DNA of 64,000 nt from assembly GCF_900496995.4 (NCBI RefSeq), contig NC_044022.1, positions 16,568,938-16,632,937 of the forward strand, written 5' to 3'. Numbering within the stretch: the stretch's first letter is position 1; the number at the start of each line of letters is the position of its first letter. Position numbers and translations under genes: made by a program. A model generated the notes under the pieces. It saw only the letters and a list, made by a program, of their open reading frames with translations. It did no database searches and was not told the DNA's origin. Below are positions 26,508-39,100 of the stretch, piece by piece. This stretch comes from Aquila chrysaetos chrysaetos. Taxonomy: Eukaryota > Chordata > Aves > Accipitriformes > Accipitridae.

Positions 26508-27048
26508 TGTACTGGTTTCAGCTGGGATGGAGTTAATTTTCTTTCTGGTAGCTGCTATAGTGCTATGTTTTGGATTCAGAAGAATGTTGATAACACACTG
26601 ATGTTTTCAGTTGTTGCTAAGTATGTTTAGACAAAGTCAAGGATTTCTCAGCTTCTCATGCCCAGCCAGCAAGAAGGCTGGAGGGGCACAAGAAGTTGGG
26701 AGGGGACACAGCCAGGGCAGCTGAGCCAAAGTGGCCAAAGGGCTATGCCATACCGTGTGATGTCATGCCCAGTATATAAACTGGGGGGAGTTGCCCTGGG
26801 GAGGGATCACTGCTTGGCAGCTAACTGGGCATCGATTGGTGGGTGGTGAGCAATTGCATTATGCATCACTTGTTTTGCATATTCCAATCCTTTTATTATT
26901 ATTATCATTATTATTTTCTTCCTTTCTGTTCTATTAAACTGTTCTTATCTCAACCCACGAGTTTTACTGTCCCCCGCCCCGATTCTCTGCGTCATCCCAC
27001 TGGGTTGGGGGAAGTGAGCAAGTTGCTGGCTGGGGTTAAACCATGACA
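26508..27048 (+). mobile_element. Solo LTR of an avian endogenous retrovirus, + orientation
   Basis: A 541-bp element beginning TGTACTGG and ending CATGACA, so it has the TG...CA ends of a retroviral LTR. Internal signals are in the expected order for + orientation: TATATAAA at 26773-26780, an ATTAAA polyadenylation signal at 26933-26938, then a short 3' part ending in TGGGGTTAAACCATGACA. The flanking pentamers CCTTG (26503-26507) and CCTGG (27049-27053) match at 4 of 5 positions, consistent with an aged 5-bp target duplication. No gag, pol or env sequence lies next to it, so it is a solo LTR left by recombination. I recognise the sequence type from bird genomes but do not assign a family name. 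It sits in the SMCO4 intron in sense orientation, so its polyadenylation signal could in principle act on SMCO4 pre-mRNA. Confidence 0.88.
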
Positions 27049-28385
27049 CCTGGTGATTGGGAACTAGTGGTTTGGGGGATTTGAAATGCTCAAATAATCT
27101 GAAGAGTATTGTCTGCTTAGGAATCTTGTGTCCTTTTTGCCTACTGCTGGCAGACAATTTGAATACAGTGTGTCCTGATTGTCTGCTGGTTTGTTTGGTT
27201 TTTAATGTCTCAGTAGCATCCATGGCCCTAGGGGAAAATTTAAATGATAAAAATTAATTCTTGTCAGATTGTTTGAATTTCAAGATGTTTTGCTGTTCTA
27301 GAAATGTTACAGTGTCAGTAGCAGGATCATGAGGCCAGGTTAATCCAAATTGGCTTGCAAACACTTGTAATTTTGTATTTGGAGAAAAATTATTCAGCTT
27401 AACATGGCTAATACATTCATGCTGTAAGGTTGATGATGATAAGTTCTTTAGATGTCTAGACGTGCGATTATACTAAGAGCAGATAACCAAAATCTTTTGT
27501 GCATGTGTTGCGTGTAGAAGGAGATGCAGAATTGCCGTACTCAGCAAGTGCTGTTGTAGCCGGAGTCAAGGCTGCCATTGCTGGCTTGCAGGAATAGCCA
27601 TATGTGTGGTGTGAGGAGCTTTCAGCTGCAAATTACTAATGGTCAGGGTTAATTTTACAAAAAAAGGAGACAGCGGATTGCCTTAATTCTGGTTGGAAGA
27701 CTGTTGATATGTTTTGAAGGATACCAGTCCCCACAAGTTTCACTATAGCCTTCTGGCACAAAATTATCCCTGCTTAACCATAGCTGACTTGCTTTAAGAT
27801 GCTGGCAAGTGCTTCAGCATTGGTATGAGTGACTTCAAGTCCACTGATTTATGCTTTTAGGTTTTGAGGTTAGCTCTGCAAAAACAGTTCAGAGTAACTT
27901 AACCCAGAAGGTAGAACGAAGAGCACTTTTATAAAAAGCAATTTGGATGACGGGCAAGGAAGAATGTAATTGCTCTAGACGTCAAGCCAGGGTACTAAAT
28001 TTATGAATTTTTATTATGTTGAAGAATGACATCTTTAGGTTTGTCTTCAGCAGCTTGAATTTTTTAATGTTTTGTTCTGCTTGAAACCTTAGCTTTTTTC
28101 AGTGTCAAGCTGGAGCACTGCAGTGTTAGAGAGAAGAGGTAGGCTCTGTGAAATGGATATTTCAAATGAATATACCAAGTCAACACTCATTTTCCTGACT
28201 TGGCAATCGAGATGGTTTCTTTCTAGCCAGCAGGTTCCTGCTTTTGGGGGAAACTTCGCTACAGTGAACTTAAAAATAATCTCATTGACCCATGCAATTT
28301 ATCATCAAATTTTAAATTGCAAAAATTCATAAAAAGAAGGTGAAGTTACAGTCTCTCGCTAGTGCCAGACTCCTGTCACACTGTT

Positions 28386-28405
28386 GTGGACTATGGATAG
28401 TCCAC
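28386..28405. repeat. Small perfect hairpin (8-bp stem, 4-nt loop)
   Basis: GTGGACTA at 28386-28393 and TAGTCCAC at 28398-28405 are exact reverse complements around TGGA. Short enough to be chance. Confidence 0.6.
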
Positions 28406-30603
28406 TTTTGCTAGAGTCTGTTAATCCCTTCTATTGCTATTCCTACAAATGTCCCAGTTGAGGAAGTTGCTGACTTTCCGGTAAAAGCAGTAGTTGAACT
28501 AGTTTGGTGATCATTTCCAGCCTTGGCAGATGCTTGGGCCAGGTTAAGCAGTTAATGGAAATGGGAAGCAGCTTTAGGAGGATGTGTACAGTCTGTGGCA
28601 GTGAGCCCTCTCCTGCTCGGGGGAGACTAGGAATGGAAAGGAGACTCCTAGCTTCTGTTTGAGGAGAAAAGGCGAGTTTCCAGTTCTTCTGCAGTGTGAG
28701 ATGAGCTGGTCACGAAGGTTAGGGTTTGCACAAGATGCAAGTACCTGTGGGACATCACTTTCTCATTGCCCTTCTGATAGCGACTTGCTCTGAGATGTTT
28801 CCAATGGGCGGTGCTAACTAGACTGTTAATTATACCCATCCCAATGCTATGTTATTTCCTTCCCCTCTTCTTTTCAGTTCAGCCTTCCCAATGCACAAGC
28901 AGGGTGATTACTAGCTGAAGGAGGACGTAGCTCAGTAATGTGAGAGGATTTGTTCTCGTGGGCCATGCGTGCCACAGGGAACGAGACCCTAACATTGTAA
29001 TCTTGGCCCTAGCACTGACTTGCTGTACTTCATGTATCTGTTTCTTCCTTTCCATAATTGTCAGTAGTCACCTGCCTTCCAGTGAAGTCCATGGGTGGCC
29101 GGTAAGAGGCTTGGCAGCAGAAGGGGATAGCTGTGTCTCTCTTACTCTGCTTGCACAACATGGGCTGGGCTGTAGAATTTCATCTTATGCAACTGAGCCC
29201 TGTCTTTTAAGTGCTGTTTCATACCAACACGAACATAGCAGCATGTACAACATCCCGGACCTTTCCTGTGGGGAAGTGTTGTCTCTTGCAGCAACTGTCT
29301 AATACTGGCAGTCGCATCCGAGCTCCTAGCAGCAGCAGGAGCCTGGCAGCAACTTAGAGAGATTTCACTGCTTCCATTTTATGGTTCAGTTAAGATGAAC
29401 CCTAAGGCTCATCTCTCCGAAAACTGTGGGCCACTTTCTGTGCAAGCCCATCTCTGCCAGTAGCAAAGCCAAGTAACCCAATCTACTGGAAACGTATTTG
29501 GAGATTGATGCCAGATTCCCAAACTGGAGAGCATCAGCTTGCAATTCAAGTGATGCTGACATTTGCGGGAAGGCTTTCTGTTCTAAGCCGTCAGATGTTA
29601 GCTAGTGTATGTAATTAACTTGGTATAATTTTGCTTCAGAATGAAATATTCATTCAAAAGAGACTTAAAAAAACATCCTCATGTTTTTAATGTCTGGGTG
29701 GCAAGTGATGTTGCGTAGAGCAAGGCATACATTTATTGTTAGAGAGATTGGTTTCATGGCAACTCCTGTTTGTTACTATGGTACGCAGAAAGTCCCAAAG
29801 GCTTTTACTGTCCATCACTTCTTGGGCCTTGTGAGTATGCTGGATACAAACCCCACTGACTTACATTAACAGCGGAGACAGAAAACAATATGAAAATAGT
29901 GTAGCCTGAAATGCTCTGGTTGTCTAATTATCCCAAAGGGCAAATGTAAAACTTTATTTTGCTTAGTAGTTTTTCTAGAGTTTGGTAGTAAAGCTGGTGA
30001 CCCAGAGCAGGAGGAGAGGGAATGGAAATGAAAGGGGTAAAACACAGATTTCTTTTGCCCCAGAGGAGATTCAGGAGTTCAGTGATAAACAACAAAACCA
30101 AACCAGAAACCCATAGCTTGCAGAAGGTGGAATACCAAAGAGACTGCCCTGAATCAGTAAGAGAGTTGAGGATTTGCTGAGAAGAAACAGTTATGAAAGT
30201 TTAGAAATTAAGTAGTCACATTTGATTAAAAGACTGGAACCAGGGTGTTGTGTGTAGTTGCTCCATCCAATTCCTATTTACCTCCCCATGACGAAGTTCT
30301 CTGACCACTTCTGGTCTCTCTATATCCGTTACGTATTTTGATTCTAATGCTGCAGCTTGCAGAAGGAACGGGTTCTTTCTCAGACTTGAACTTTATTGTT
30401 TCCTCTCTTGAAAATCATCCCAAGCACCAACATTTCCCTTTTGTGCTTTATCAAAACCAAAATGAAGTGTTTGCCTCAGAGTGCAGGCTGAATTTGCAAA
30501 GTTTATGATCAGAAGAAACAACTGGTTGAAAGACATGGGTGTATGGGATGCAGAATTCGTGAATCCAGCTGAACACCCAGATCCTGTCATGCTTGATGCT
30601 TGG

Positions 30604-30660
30604 ATGTTTTTGTTTGTTTGTTTGTGGGGTTTTTTTGTTTTGGTTTGGTTTTTTTTTAGA
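30604..30660 (+). repeat. G/T-rich low-complexity tract
   Basis: (GTTT)n grading into TGGGG and T-runs broken by GG, the third tract of this style in the SMCO4 intron. Confidence 0.8.
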
Positions 30661-32517
30661 TTGTATCCAGGAAGGACCATGTAAAGACAGAAATACTGAT
30701 GCATTCATTTGCTGTTGGTTTCCCAGTACCACATGGTTGCTCTGATAGTCTGGTCATTTCCATAAGTTCAAGTTAGTAGAGTTATTCCACATTTTACCCT
30801 AATTAACGCAATATCTCACCAACCTAATTGGCTGAATGAGATTCACAGCAGGCAGGTTGCTGCTGTTATGTGAAAGGATGAAAACTCCTTTGTAGTTGTA
30901 CATAACCTGTAGGTGAGGATTGTTGTTTTGTACATGAGTGTTTTAGTTCAGTTTTGCTTCTGTGGTCAGGCTGACAAATAAAGTTGAGTGCTAACACCAA
31001 CAGAAAGCATCCCACTTTCAGGGAAAACATTTATTTATTTATTTATTTATTTTTTAAAGAAATAGTCATAAGACAACTTGCAGCGTTGACCAGAGATGAC
31101 ACATTAAGAGGAAATTGTGTCTGTGGTGAACTGAGCGAGCTTTGCAGCTTTGCTTGTTGACACATGCTCCTCACCTGCAGCAGCACGCTAAAATCATCTT
31201 TATATTTTGATATACAGATGGAAAGAAAAGAGGCAGTTGCATTAACCCACTTACATACATTTTATTCTGAGTATGTTAGAGAGTGATGGAAAAACACCAG
31301 ATCATAGTTGACTTTTAATTCAACTCAATATTTGACACCAGTAATTGTTACCCTCCAAATTTGTGTTTAGGTACATCTGGCCTGTATCCAGCTGTTGTGC
31401 CGCTGCAGAAATGGGGGATGTGGCAAAAAGGAATATAGCCAAACAGTGGGCATCCTCCATCCCCTGCACGGTCAGTGAATTACACAGCTGTAGGCAGCTT
31501 AGGGGCAAAAAAACTTCGGGTATGGAAAATATTAAGCACCTACTAAGTCTCCTTATTTCAGAGAGGCTTTCATGTCGTGTGGTTTTTTTGGTAATCTCAC
31601 TTTACAGATACTTCTGCTTTTAAAAATTGGTCTAGTAGATGCTTCAGAGCAACCACCTTATTAATGACTGCTTGTCTACACCAGTGATTTGTAAGCAGGC
31701 TGGTTATCGCTTGGGATCTTTTTCTTATAAAAATGACAGCTGTAATAAGAGTGACAGCACTGAGTCATGTTATGATTTAGACTCTGTTCTATGGCAGCAG
31801 AACCAGAAGTGTAAGTTAAGCAGCTCTTGTTAAGCAGCTCTTTCCCCATGTTTCTTCCTGTTGGAATACCCTTTATTCCAATAACTACCTGGTGTGGATG
31901 ATAAACGCTTAATGCTTTTCCTTACGGCAGGGTGCGTGCTTGCCCTTCCTCGTTCTGCAGGCTTGTGGGGAGCCACAGACCTTCAGCGGGGAGGGAGCCT
32001 GCTGCTGTTACAGGAAGGGGCAGCTGGTTCTCTGTGTTGATGCAAGACTAATTCATGTTATTTTCATGAAGTCTTTAGCTGTGTTATCTTGTTTGCCTTG
32101 GAGGATAAAATGTATGGCCCTCAGCTTTGTTTCTGGCTTAACAGAGTGCAAGTTCAGTGCTATTGGACAAATACACACACCATGATGAACTGCTGTAGTT
32201 TTTACGGGGAAAGTGTTATTGATGAGCTGAGTGAGCGTGCTGTGATTCTGTTTCCTTGAAAGAAGCCGCATAGATACTGGTGCCAGTTGGATAAAAGATC
32301 TACCAAGTGGAGCTGCAAACGGTTTTAATAACTGGAATATGTGTACATCTTGCTCAAAAGAGTTGTTTTTTTCCTTCTTTTGCAGTTTCTTGCACAGCCA
32401 ACCACTTGAAAGAGAAGGAATTCTTCAACCCCTTGTTTCAAAAGGCCTTGGACTGTTTTGTGCTGTTCGACTCCCTTCACTCCCCTATTTCAGCAAACAA
32501 AAGATCCTAAGAGGAGG

Positions 32518-32697
32518 ATGAGGCAGCTAAGAGGAAAACCCAAAAAAGAGACCTCCAAAGATAAAAAGGAGAGAAAACAGGCGATGCAAGAGGCCCGGCA
32601 ACAAATCACCACCGTTGTGCTTCCCACACTGGCTGTTGTAGTACTGCTGATTGTTGTCTTTGTTTATGTAGCGACTCGTCCAAATACAACTGAATGA
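32518..32697 (+). CDS. SMCO4: SMCO4, single-pass membrane and coiled-coil domain-containing protein 4 (complete, 59 aa)
   Basis: Complete 59-codon frame plus TGA, all in one exon. It starts MRQLRGKPKKETSKDKKERK and, as I recall the human protein (also 59 residues), differs at only a few positions, such as Arg5 for Lys and the last residues (PNTTE). Residues 1-29 form a very basic, Lys/Arg/Gln-rich, helix-prone N-terminal segment. Residues about 31-53 are a hydrophobic transmembrane helix (TTVVLPTLAVVVLLIVVFVY). A short polar tail follows. There is no signal peptide. The start is chosen because it matches the family length exactly and has A at -3. The frame stays open upstream but has no other in-frame ATG there, and those residues do not resemble the family. 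The biochemical role is unknown; membrane insertion is inferred. Transcription comes from the CpG island about 28 kb upstream. Confidence 0.97.
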   Translation: MRQLRGKPKKETSKDKKERKQAMQEARQQITTVVLPTLAVVVLLIVVFVYVATRPNTTE

Positions 32698-32855
32698 TGC
32701 AGCTTTTCAGACTTTCTAGCTTTGGGGTATTATTAATTTTTTTCAAGAGCCAAAAGGAACTCTCTGCCACTCTTTTAGTACTTTACAAAGGAACTTGCTG
32801 GTATTTTCAGTCTTTCTCTTGGTTAGGGTCCCGCAGAATCTCTTTAGGAATGTAA

Positions 32856-32893
32856 CATAAAACGTATTAGTGAATGTGCCAGTACGTTTTATG
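32856..32893 (+). other. 13-bp stem-loop in the SMCO4 3' UTR
   Basis: Arms 32856-32868 (CATAAAACGTATT) and 32881-32893 (AGTACGTTTTATG) pair along 13 positions in the sense RNA, with one G-U wobble. The loop is 12 nt. It lies about 160 nt after the stop codon. No known RNA element is recognised. Confidence 0.7.
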
Positions 32894-33150
32894 GTCCAGT
32901 TCATGTGCCTTTCAGACTTTTAAAATGGTGTTTTTCTTAAATCTGTTTGAAGCTCTATATTGTAAAGGGAAATCATGTTCTGCTATAAATTTGTAAAAAA
33001 TCAGCTTTCAGCTTTTATCACTGTTACGGATAATGTTGCTCCCATGAGCTCTTGTATGTCTATTTCAGAACTTCCAAAGAAGTACATTTCTTCTTTGTAC
33101 TTAATGTCATATGAAGTGCTTTGATTCAGAAAGGATATATTTATTTTTTG

Positions 33151-33156
33151 AATAAA
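33151..33156 (+). terminator. SMCO4: Probable SMCO4 polyadenylation signal AATAAA
   Basis: First canonical AATAAA after the SMCO4 stop, about 450 nt downstream and in AT-rich context. Alternative downstream signals are ATTAAA at 33243-33248 and AATAAA at 33454-33459. Confidence 0.6.
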
Positions 33157-33175
33157 AGAGAGAAGTCTTACTTGG

Positions 33176-36100
33176 AATCTTCAAATTATTTTGCAAAGAA
33201 TGTGACTTATTGTGAAGGCCTACATTGTGTAATAGTTTTTTCATTAAACACTACATAGTTCGCTCAAAAAGAATTTCTTTTTGCCATGAGGTGCCAACAT
33301 ACAAAGTGAATACTTCAGGATCCGCTGGAAGGAATCTTACAGAAGTTGGAAAGGGAGATTCTACCAGTTTATGGTGAAGTAACTAATAACAAACTACATA
33401 AACACAGATAGTTGTTTATCTGAATGTTAAATATTTAAATCTGTTTAAGTGGCAATAAAAAGGTGATTTTGGATACAGCCCTTGATTTTTATTTATTTAT
33501 TTATTTTAAAGGAAGGAAAAGTAACATTAGTATAACTTGGGTCTTTCATCTGTTTGCTGAAGTGAGCTGCTGTCCTGTGACATCCTCTTCTCCCCCTCAC
33601 TTAAAGAAAGCTGTGAGCACAGCTTGGGCAGTTTTATTCTAGGAAACCAAGCTATAAATTCTGATCAAAATGCTTCAATAATCCTGTATTCTTTTACAGC
33701 CCTTTCTCATCCAAATATTTTAAGTTAGCCTTCAGAAGACTTCGGGGAGGGAATTTGAGAACTCTTGACTGCTGCTTAAATACAGGCCAAGCAAGGAAGA
33801 ATGTGATGCTACAGCGCACCGAAGCGTAGCAGGAAATATTTCTCTGCCGAAAGTCAAAGACCCCTCGAATCTTTACTTTGCCTGTTGTCTTCCAGCACAG
33901 GGATATAGTCCCAGTGAAGTCAGTGGGACTGTTCGTACAGAGGCCAATGAAAGCCCGTGCCTCGCTTCCTGCATTAACCCTGTGTATTGCTCCTGTGCAG
34001 AATGCCGCTGCCAACCAAAGTTTTTATGCAAAAAAATAGTTTAGGCAAGCAAAAGCAATTCCCTGCAGTAGACTTTGCCCTAAGGCACGTGTACCTTAAG
34101 CAGGGTGAGTCTATGGCCAGCTATAAACTAACCCAGTTCAGAATGAGACAGATACCCAATGATGCTGGGATGGCCACAGCTAATGAGGCTTGCTGTGCCA
34201 CCGCTGTCGGTAGTGCCTAGAATTAAACTGGCCCTGTGGACTAAGATGTTTTTAAAGTACAAAACTTGCTAAAAACTAAAAGGAAGAGTTTGTATCAACT
34301 GTTAGGTTGTTTATTTCCCCTCAACTTGCAGCGTAGTTGGGATATATGCACAACAAACTACACAGACAAGATGGTCATTGTGGTATGCCCAGATGAGTGT
34401 TTACCCACCGAATGACCAGCGGGAAGTCTGCTGTGGAACCCCTGTGCTCACCGAGCCGTGCACTGAGACTGAAAATTATCTGTGCTGTGGTACCGAGAAC
34501 TGCTTCCTTCAACTGGAGAGATCTGAAATGATGCATCTGTAAAAGTAATTGCTTCGTCTGTGTCATCTCCCAGCTGTTTCTGTTCTTCCAGGCACCAAAT
34601 CCTTTTTGTCCTATTTTTATTTTATCCTCAGTCAGGGATGCCTGCGATGGAGCTCTGATAGTTTGCCCCTTTTTGAAAGGAGGTGTTCAGCTTGAATAAA
34701 ATCTGTGCCTGAGGAAGTGAACAAAAGTGTGTGTAGTTTAAGTATGTGTGTTCTGCAGGGTACTTGGTGTCTTGGGCATCTAGAATAGAAGCAAAGTTTC
34801 TGCCAACCTCTTCCATAGATTCCTCCTCCTCATCTTCCTCTTCCATAGATTCTCAACCAAGGTTTTCCTGTCCCTACTCGTTCTGTGGTACTTTCTGATG
34901 GCTCTGACAAAGCCCCTGTGACTTTCCCATCTCTGAGTAGCAGGTTTATTTCAGTCCATTCCACCTGCAGGGCTTTTTTATCAGCCCAAGCAATAATTTT
35001 GTAATTTGGAAAGCCTTCCCTGAAACTGTTCAGAGTCCTTATGTGATTTTTTTTTTTTTTCCCCTTCATTATCTGCAAGAAAATGTTGAGTCTGTGACAC
35101 ATAAGAGCAATTAACTGGCTGATAACAACTACATAGGTAAAAGGTCAGTTGGGTTAGATAATATTTAAGATTGCTTCTCTAATGAGATGGTTCATTTCTG
35201 CTGCTTTTTCTTATGCCCTCCCTTTGTCTCTTGTCATCTGCAAATTCTTCAGGTCACAATAATAATCTTTTGGGAGCCAAATGTTTATTAATATGAACCT
35301 ATAGCTTAATGTTAATAGGAGACATTAGTGTATTGTGTATTTCAATTCCCTGAAATGTGCAATTTTACTGATTGCTAATTGGGAGGAAAATAGTGCTACA
35401 CATTCTGAATTGTTCCTTATGCAGAAGGTAGAATTGATTTCACAGTTGGAGTCTTAAAAAAAAAGGAATATATTTTTCTATAGTAAACAATGAAGTTGGA
35501 TTCTGACATTTTCTACCAAATTCCCTTTTACTAGTATTGGATGTGAGAATGTGCATTTGGAAAAATGGTATGAAGCCTCTGTAGACAGAAACTGTCAAAA
35601 ATCACTGGGAAATAATCGGGAAGTAAATTAACAGCAGTTGCCCAAATGTCAACTCCTGTGAACTTCTCAGCCGAAGGTGTAACTGTGTCTCTGTTTTTTT
35701 AACTGTATGTATTACTCCAACTGTCAGTTGCCTTCAAAAATGTTTTAGAAATAGGGTTTCAAACCTTTTCCCAGCATACAGTAGCTTGTGGGCAAAACTG
35801 AATGATTTATTACAAGCATTTTACCAGAAAACTCATGCTGAGATACTTCTTCAGCAGTGTCTTATGATATGGTGTCCAAGAGTGCTCATTATCAGGTGAA
35901 GTCATTAAACACCTGCCATTGCCTTCTGATAAATCAAGTTATAGAAGCAATTTTTTAAAACCAATTTTCAAAGCATAAATCAAATCTGAGTCAAATACTT
36001 AAAGATCAAGGTTTGAATGGAGTTCTATACATGTCTTCAAAGTGCTAAGAAAATGAAGGAATCGTGTCAAGTATTCTTGCAATGGGTAAGTGCCCATCTG

Positions 36101-39100
36101 TGTTACACATGGCCCCAGCTCCCTAAAACCAGGTGAGAGAAGCCAGCGACACTGCCCGTGGTCTGAAGGAAGAACTACACATATTTTCAGAGCTCAGAGA
36201 AATTGGCTGTCTGTTTCAATCCATCTACAAGAAAACGTTTACTTATTCACATCCTGACGTTCAGAAAACAGCACTTTTAAATGCACACAGCAGGGAAAAT
36301 GCACCGTTCTTTTTTCAGACTTTATGTTCGGTGCCTGGATGGTACCTGTACAGTTTTGAACGCTCCTGTAGCTCCAGAAGATGTGAACTAGAGCCTGCAG
36401 TATGATTCTCTGATTTGAACCTGTGTCACAGAGATGTTTCTTACCAAAGAGAAGTTTTTTACCAGGGCAGGTAGTTGCAGTTCATGCACCAGCAAAGCAA
36501 AGTCCTGCCATCCACATCCCAGCCGAGTGTCTTCATTCGTCATCACTATAGATAGAGCTGTTAGCTGATGTCGTCTTCCCTGCACCGCCTTTATTTGGTT
36601 GAAAAGTTTCAATGAAAAAAACTCCTGTTATGGTGCTTATGTGGGATACCGAGGGCCAGGACTTCTCTAAGATTTCTTGCTCCGTCTGGGATTGTACAAG
36701 AGTTCACGTCAAGTAAAGTAAATCCTACATCTGTCGCAGGAAATTCAGTGACGGGATGGTTTAGGACTGTTCTTTGCATGCAAACTGGTGGGAAAACACA
36801 TTTTTGGTAAATGTGTTTCAAATCCCCTAGCAGTTTGGTTAAGAGTAGATTAGAGGAACAAACCAACCGGTTTGTTGGTTTAGGAAGGGAGACTGGAGTG
36901 CAGTGCATCAGTGTCTGGGGGTGTCGCTCAATCTACTAGTGGAGATTTAGGCGCAGTACATTAAATTACAGCCTATTTATGGATTTGAGGGTGTCCGTGT
37001 GATTAAATAGTAACTCAGACACAGTGAACTTTGAGATCTGGACCCTACACTGAGGAAAAAACAACACACAGTTCCCACATTGGTTTGGCCAATTCAAACG
37101 AGCTCTGCTATGAACGATCTTTAACCTAGCATTTTCTCAGCACACTGCTGTGTCTGAGAGGAAAAAAACCCTTTCCTAGCACAAGGCAGTTGGTGTAAAA
37201 TCTAGTGGATAGCTATTTTGCATAGAATTAAATGGAAAAAAAGGTGACTGTGAATGAATTGGCTGTTCTAGGCTGTAAAACCAGATGGGAGCGTAATCCC
37301 ATCGTGTATGACACAGGCTAAGGACCTTCCCCCAGTGCCCTCTGCCTCCTTCCAGCTGTTTGATCTCTGGGACACCCACGGGCAGAAAGCAGCAGGACTG
37401 AACGGAGTTCAGCACATACCTGAGCTGGCTGTGCAAATAAAACTTTGATGACTGGCGTGACATACCATAGATGCAGAATCACCTGGGGCTCATCTCATTA
37501 GACAGTCTCTGTTGATGACTTCTTTCTCATTCCCACTGGTGGTGTTTCATCTAGTTTTGAATTATTAAGTGGTGGTGGGTTTGATTCTGTGTGTTGTTGT
37601 ACGACTGTTGAATCAGGAATTATGACCAGTTACACTACGATAAAGCCAGAACAGCGAGACTGGGGGGTTAGGCGCTTTCTGTAGTATCTCTGATCACAGC
37701 AGAGATTTATTAGCCTTTGACTAGGTAAGCTAAAGCCATTGTTTAAGTCTACCCATCGGAAAAGCAAGAAAGCTGTGCCTGTGATTTTTCATGTTTGCCC
37801 ACTTTTGTGTTCATCTGGCCCTGTGTTTTGCTGCTGTTGTTTGTATTCCTCTCTGCATGGTTCAGAGTACCCACCGTCCGACACTCTCTCATTCTTATAC
37901 TCCTAAATTTCCCATACAAAAAAGAAGAGAGTAAGAAACGGTAGGAAGAAAGTGCGCTAAATACCCAACTTTCATGTGAGCCACTTTTAAATGTTTCTGT
38001 TCAGTTACTGTCATTTCACTGACAGCCCCATCAGAGTAAGTTTTGGGAAGTGAATTGGACAGCGATGGTCTGGCAGCTCTTACACCACCAACTATTTCAA
38101 AATTATATCTCGATGAAACATGTTGGCAACTGTGTGTACATGACCTCTGTTTGTCCTTTAGCGAAAAAAGCTGGTGGCAGCCTGAACCATTGTTCTTCTT
38201 ATTTAAACAAGTCTTTCAACTGGGAGCCAAAAAATGCTTTTCGGTAAAGCTTTGAAAAACCATAAAAGAAGTCCAGCAGCTTACAGGAATTTTCCATTGC
38301 CTGGCTATTCACATACTAGAATAGACATTTTCTGTGTGTTTTGGGTAATCCGTAGCTTCTGAACATTGCACCTTGTCCTGTCAAAGGAACTTATGATTAA
38401 TAATTTTTTTTTTCATTTTTACTGGTGCTTTCAGACATTTATAGCCTCGGACCCTTCTGATTATTCCTTTTTTGTCAATATACGTACATCTCCAATCCCT
38501 GTTCATACGGTATATAATTTCTCAGTCTTTATTATTTCTGCTGTCCATCATTCTTTAAAAAGTTTTCCAAATAACTTGAAATTGGTACATGTTGTACAAA
38601 CTATTTTTGGCATGATAACATCACGAATATGTCTCTTCCTTCAGAAACCAATCACCAGTTCAATCAAGTTTCTACCTTTTAATAAAACTAAAGTATTCAG
38701 AACCAGCAGTGTGGCTCCAACTATACTCTGGCAGCAATGGGATTGTTTAAATTGGGGATTGTCAGATGAGCAACTTGGGCTGATTTTGGCTAGCAAAGAG
38801 AAGGGTGACCTTTCAGGTAAGCATGTGTTAAAAGAACGGGACTTTGATCCATACTGTCTCAGCACGTTTGTGGCATAACATGCTCTGAGCAGGAAATAAC
38901 AGTAAACAAGTAGGCTGTTTAGATACAAGTACTTTGCAGTTTGTGGTGCTTTTTACGGGGAGTTTATTATAGGACGTTACACAAAAGCCAGGCTGAAACT
39001 TGTTATTTCATTAGCCAAAGTTAGTAGCTTGGCCAGATGTTAAAAAGCCTTAGAAAAAAATCTTACTCATTTTTTGATAATTTTAGTCATTCATTCTGTA

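Larger units (their letters stand above)
4661..32493 (+). other. SMCO4: Large SMCO4 intron(s), non-coding
   Basis: About 28 kb between the CpG island and the coding exon. It holds no exon I can support, although mammalian SMCO4 can carry extra non-coding 5' exons and one could be hidden here. Visible contents are G/T-rich tracts (7069-7102, 12031-12154, 14993-15066, 30604-30660), one C/A-rich tract (19526-19616), C homopolymers (9589-9599, 21845-21862), an (ATTT)n stretch near 31030-31052 and a solo LTR (26508-27048). The remainder looks like ordinary AT-rich intronic DNA. Confidence 0.75.
32494..33175 (+). other. SMCO4: Last exon of SMCO4 (coding exon plus 3' UTR)
   Basis: The acceptor is inferred at CAG 32491-32493, after a pyrimidine-rich stretch (CTCCCTTCACTCCCCTATTT). 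That gives 24 nt of 5' UTR before the start codon. An alternative acceptor exists at TGCAG ending 32385. The 3' end is inferred from AATAAA at 33151-33156, giving a 3' UTR of about 0.48 kb. Later signals (ATTAAA 33243, AATAAA 33454) could extend it. The 3' UTR contains a 13-bp stem-loop (32856-32893). Confidence 0.75.

Noticed and set aside
32458-32517. Longer SMCO4 reading frame starting upstream of 32518
   Set aside because: No ATG in the extension, the inferred splice acceptor lies inside it, and the 59-residue form matches the known protein length exactly.
34801-34860. Repeated CTCTTCCATAGATTC words and a Glu-rich minus-strand frame
   Set aside because: A short duplicated word in a TCC/TTC-rich stretch explains both; no coding evidence.
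38366-38878. 170-codon open frame on the + strand
   Set aside because: AT-rich, Phe/Ser/Ile-rich product with no family resemblance, promoter or splice context. It lies in the gap between the two genes; length alone is not convincing.
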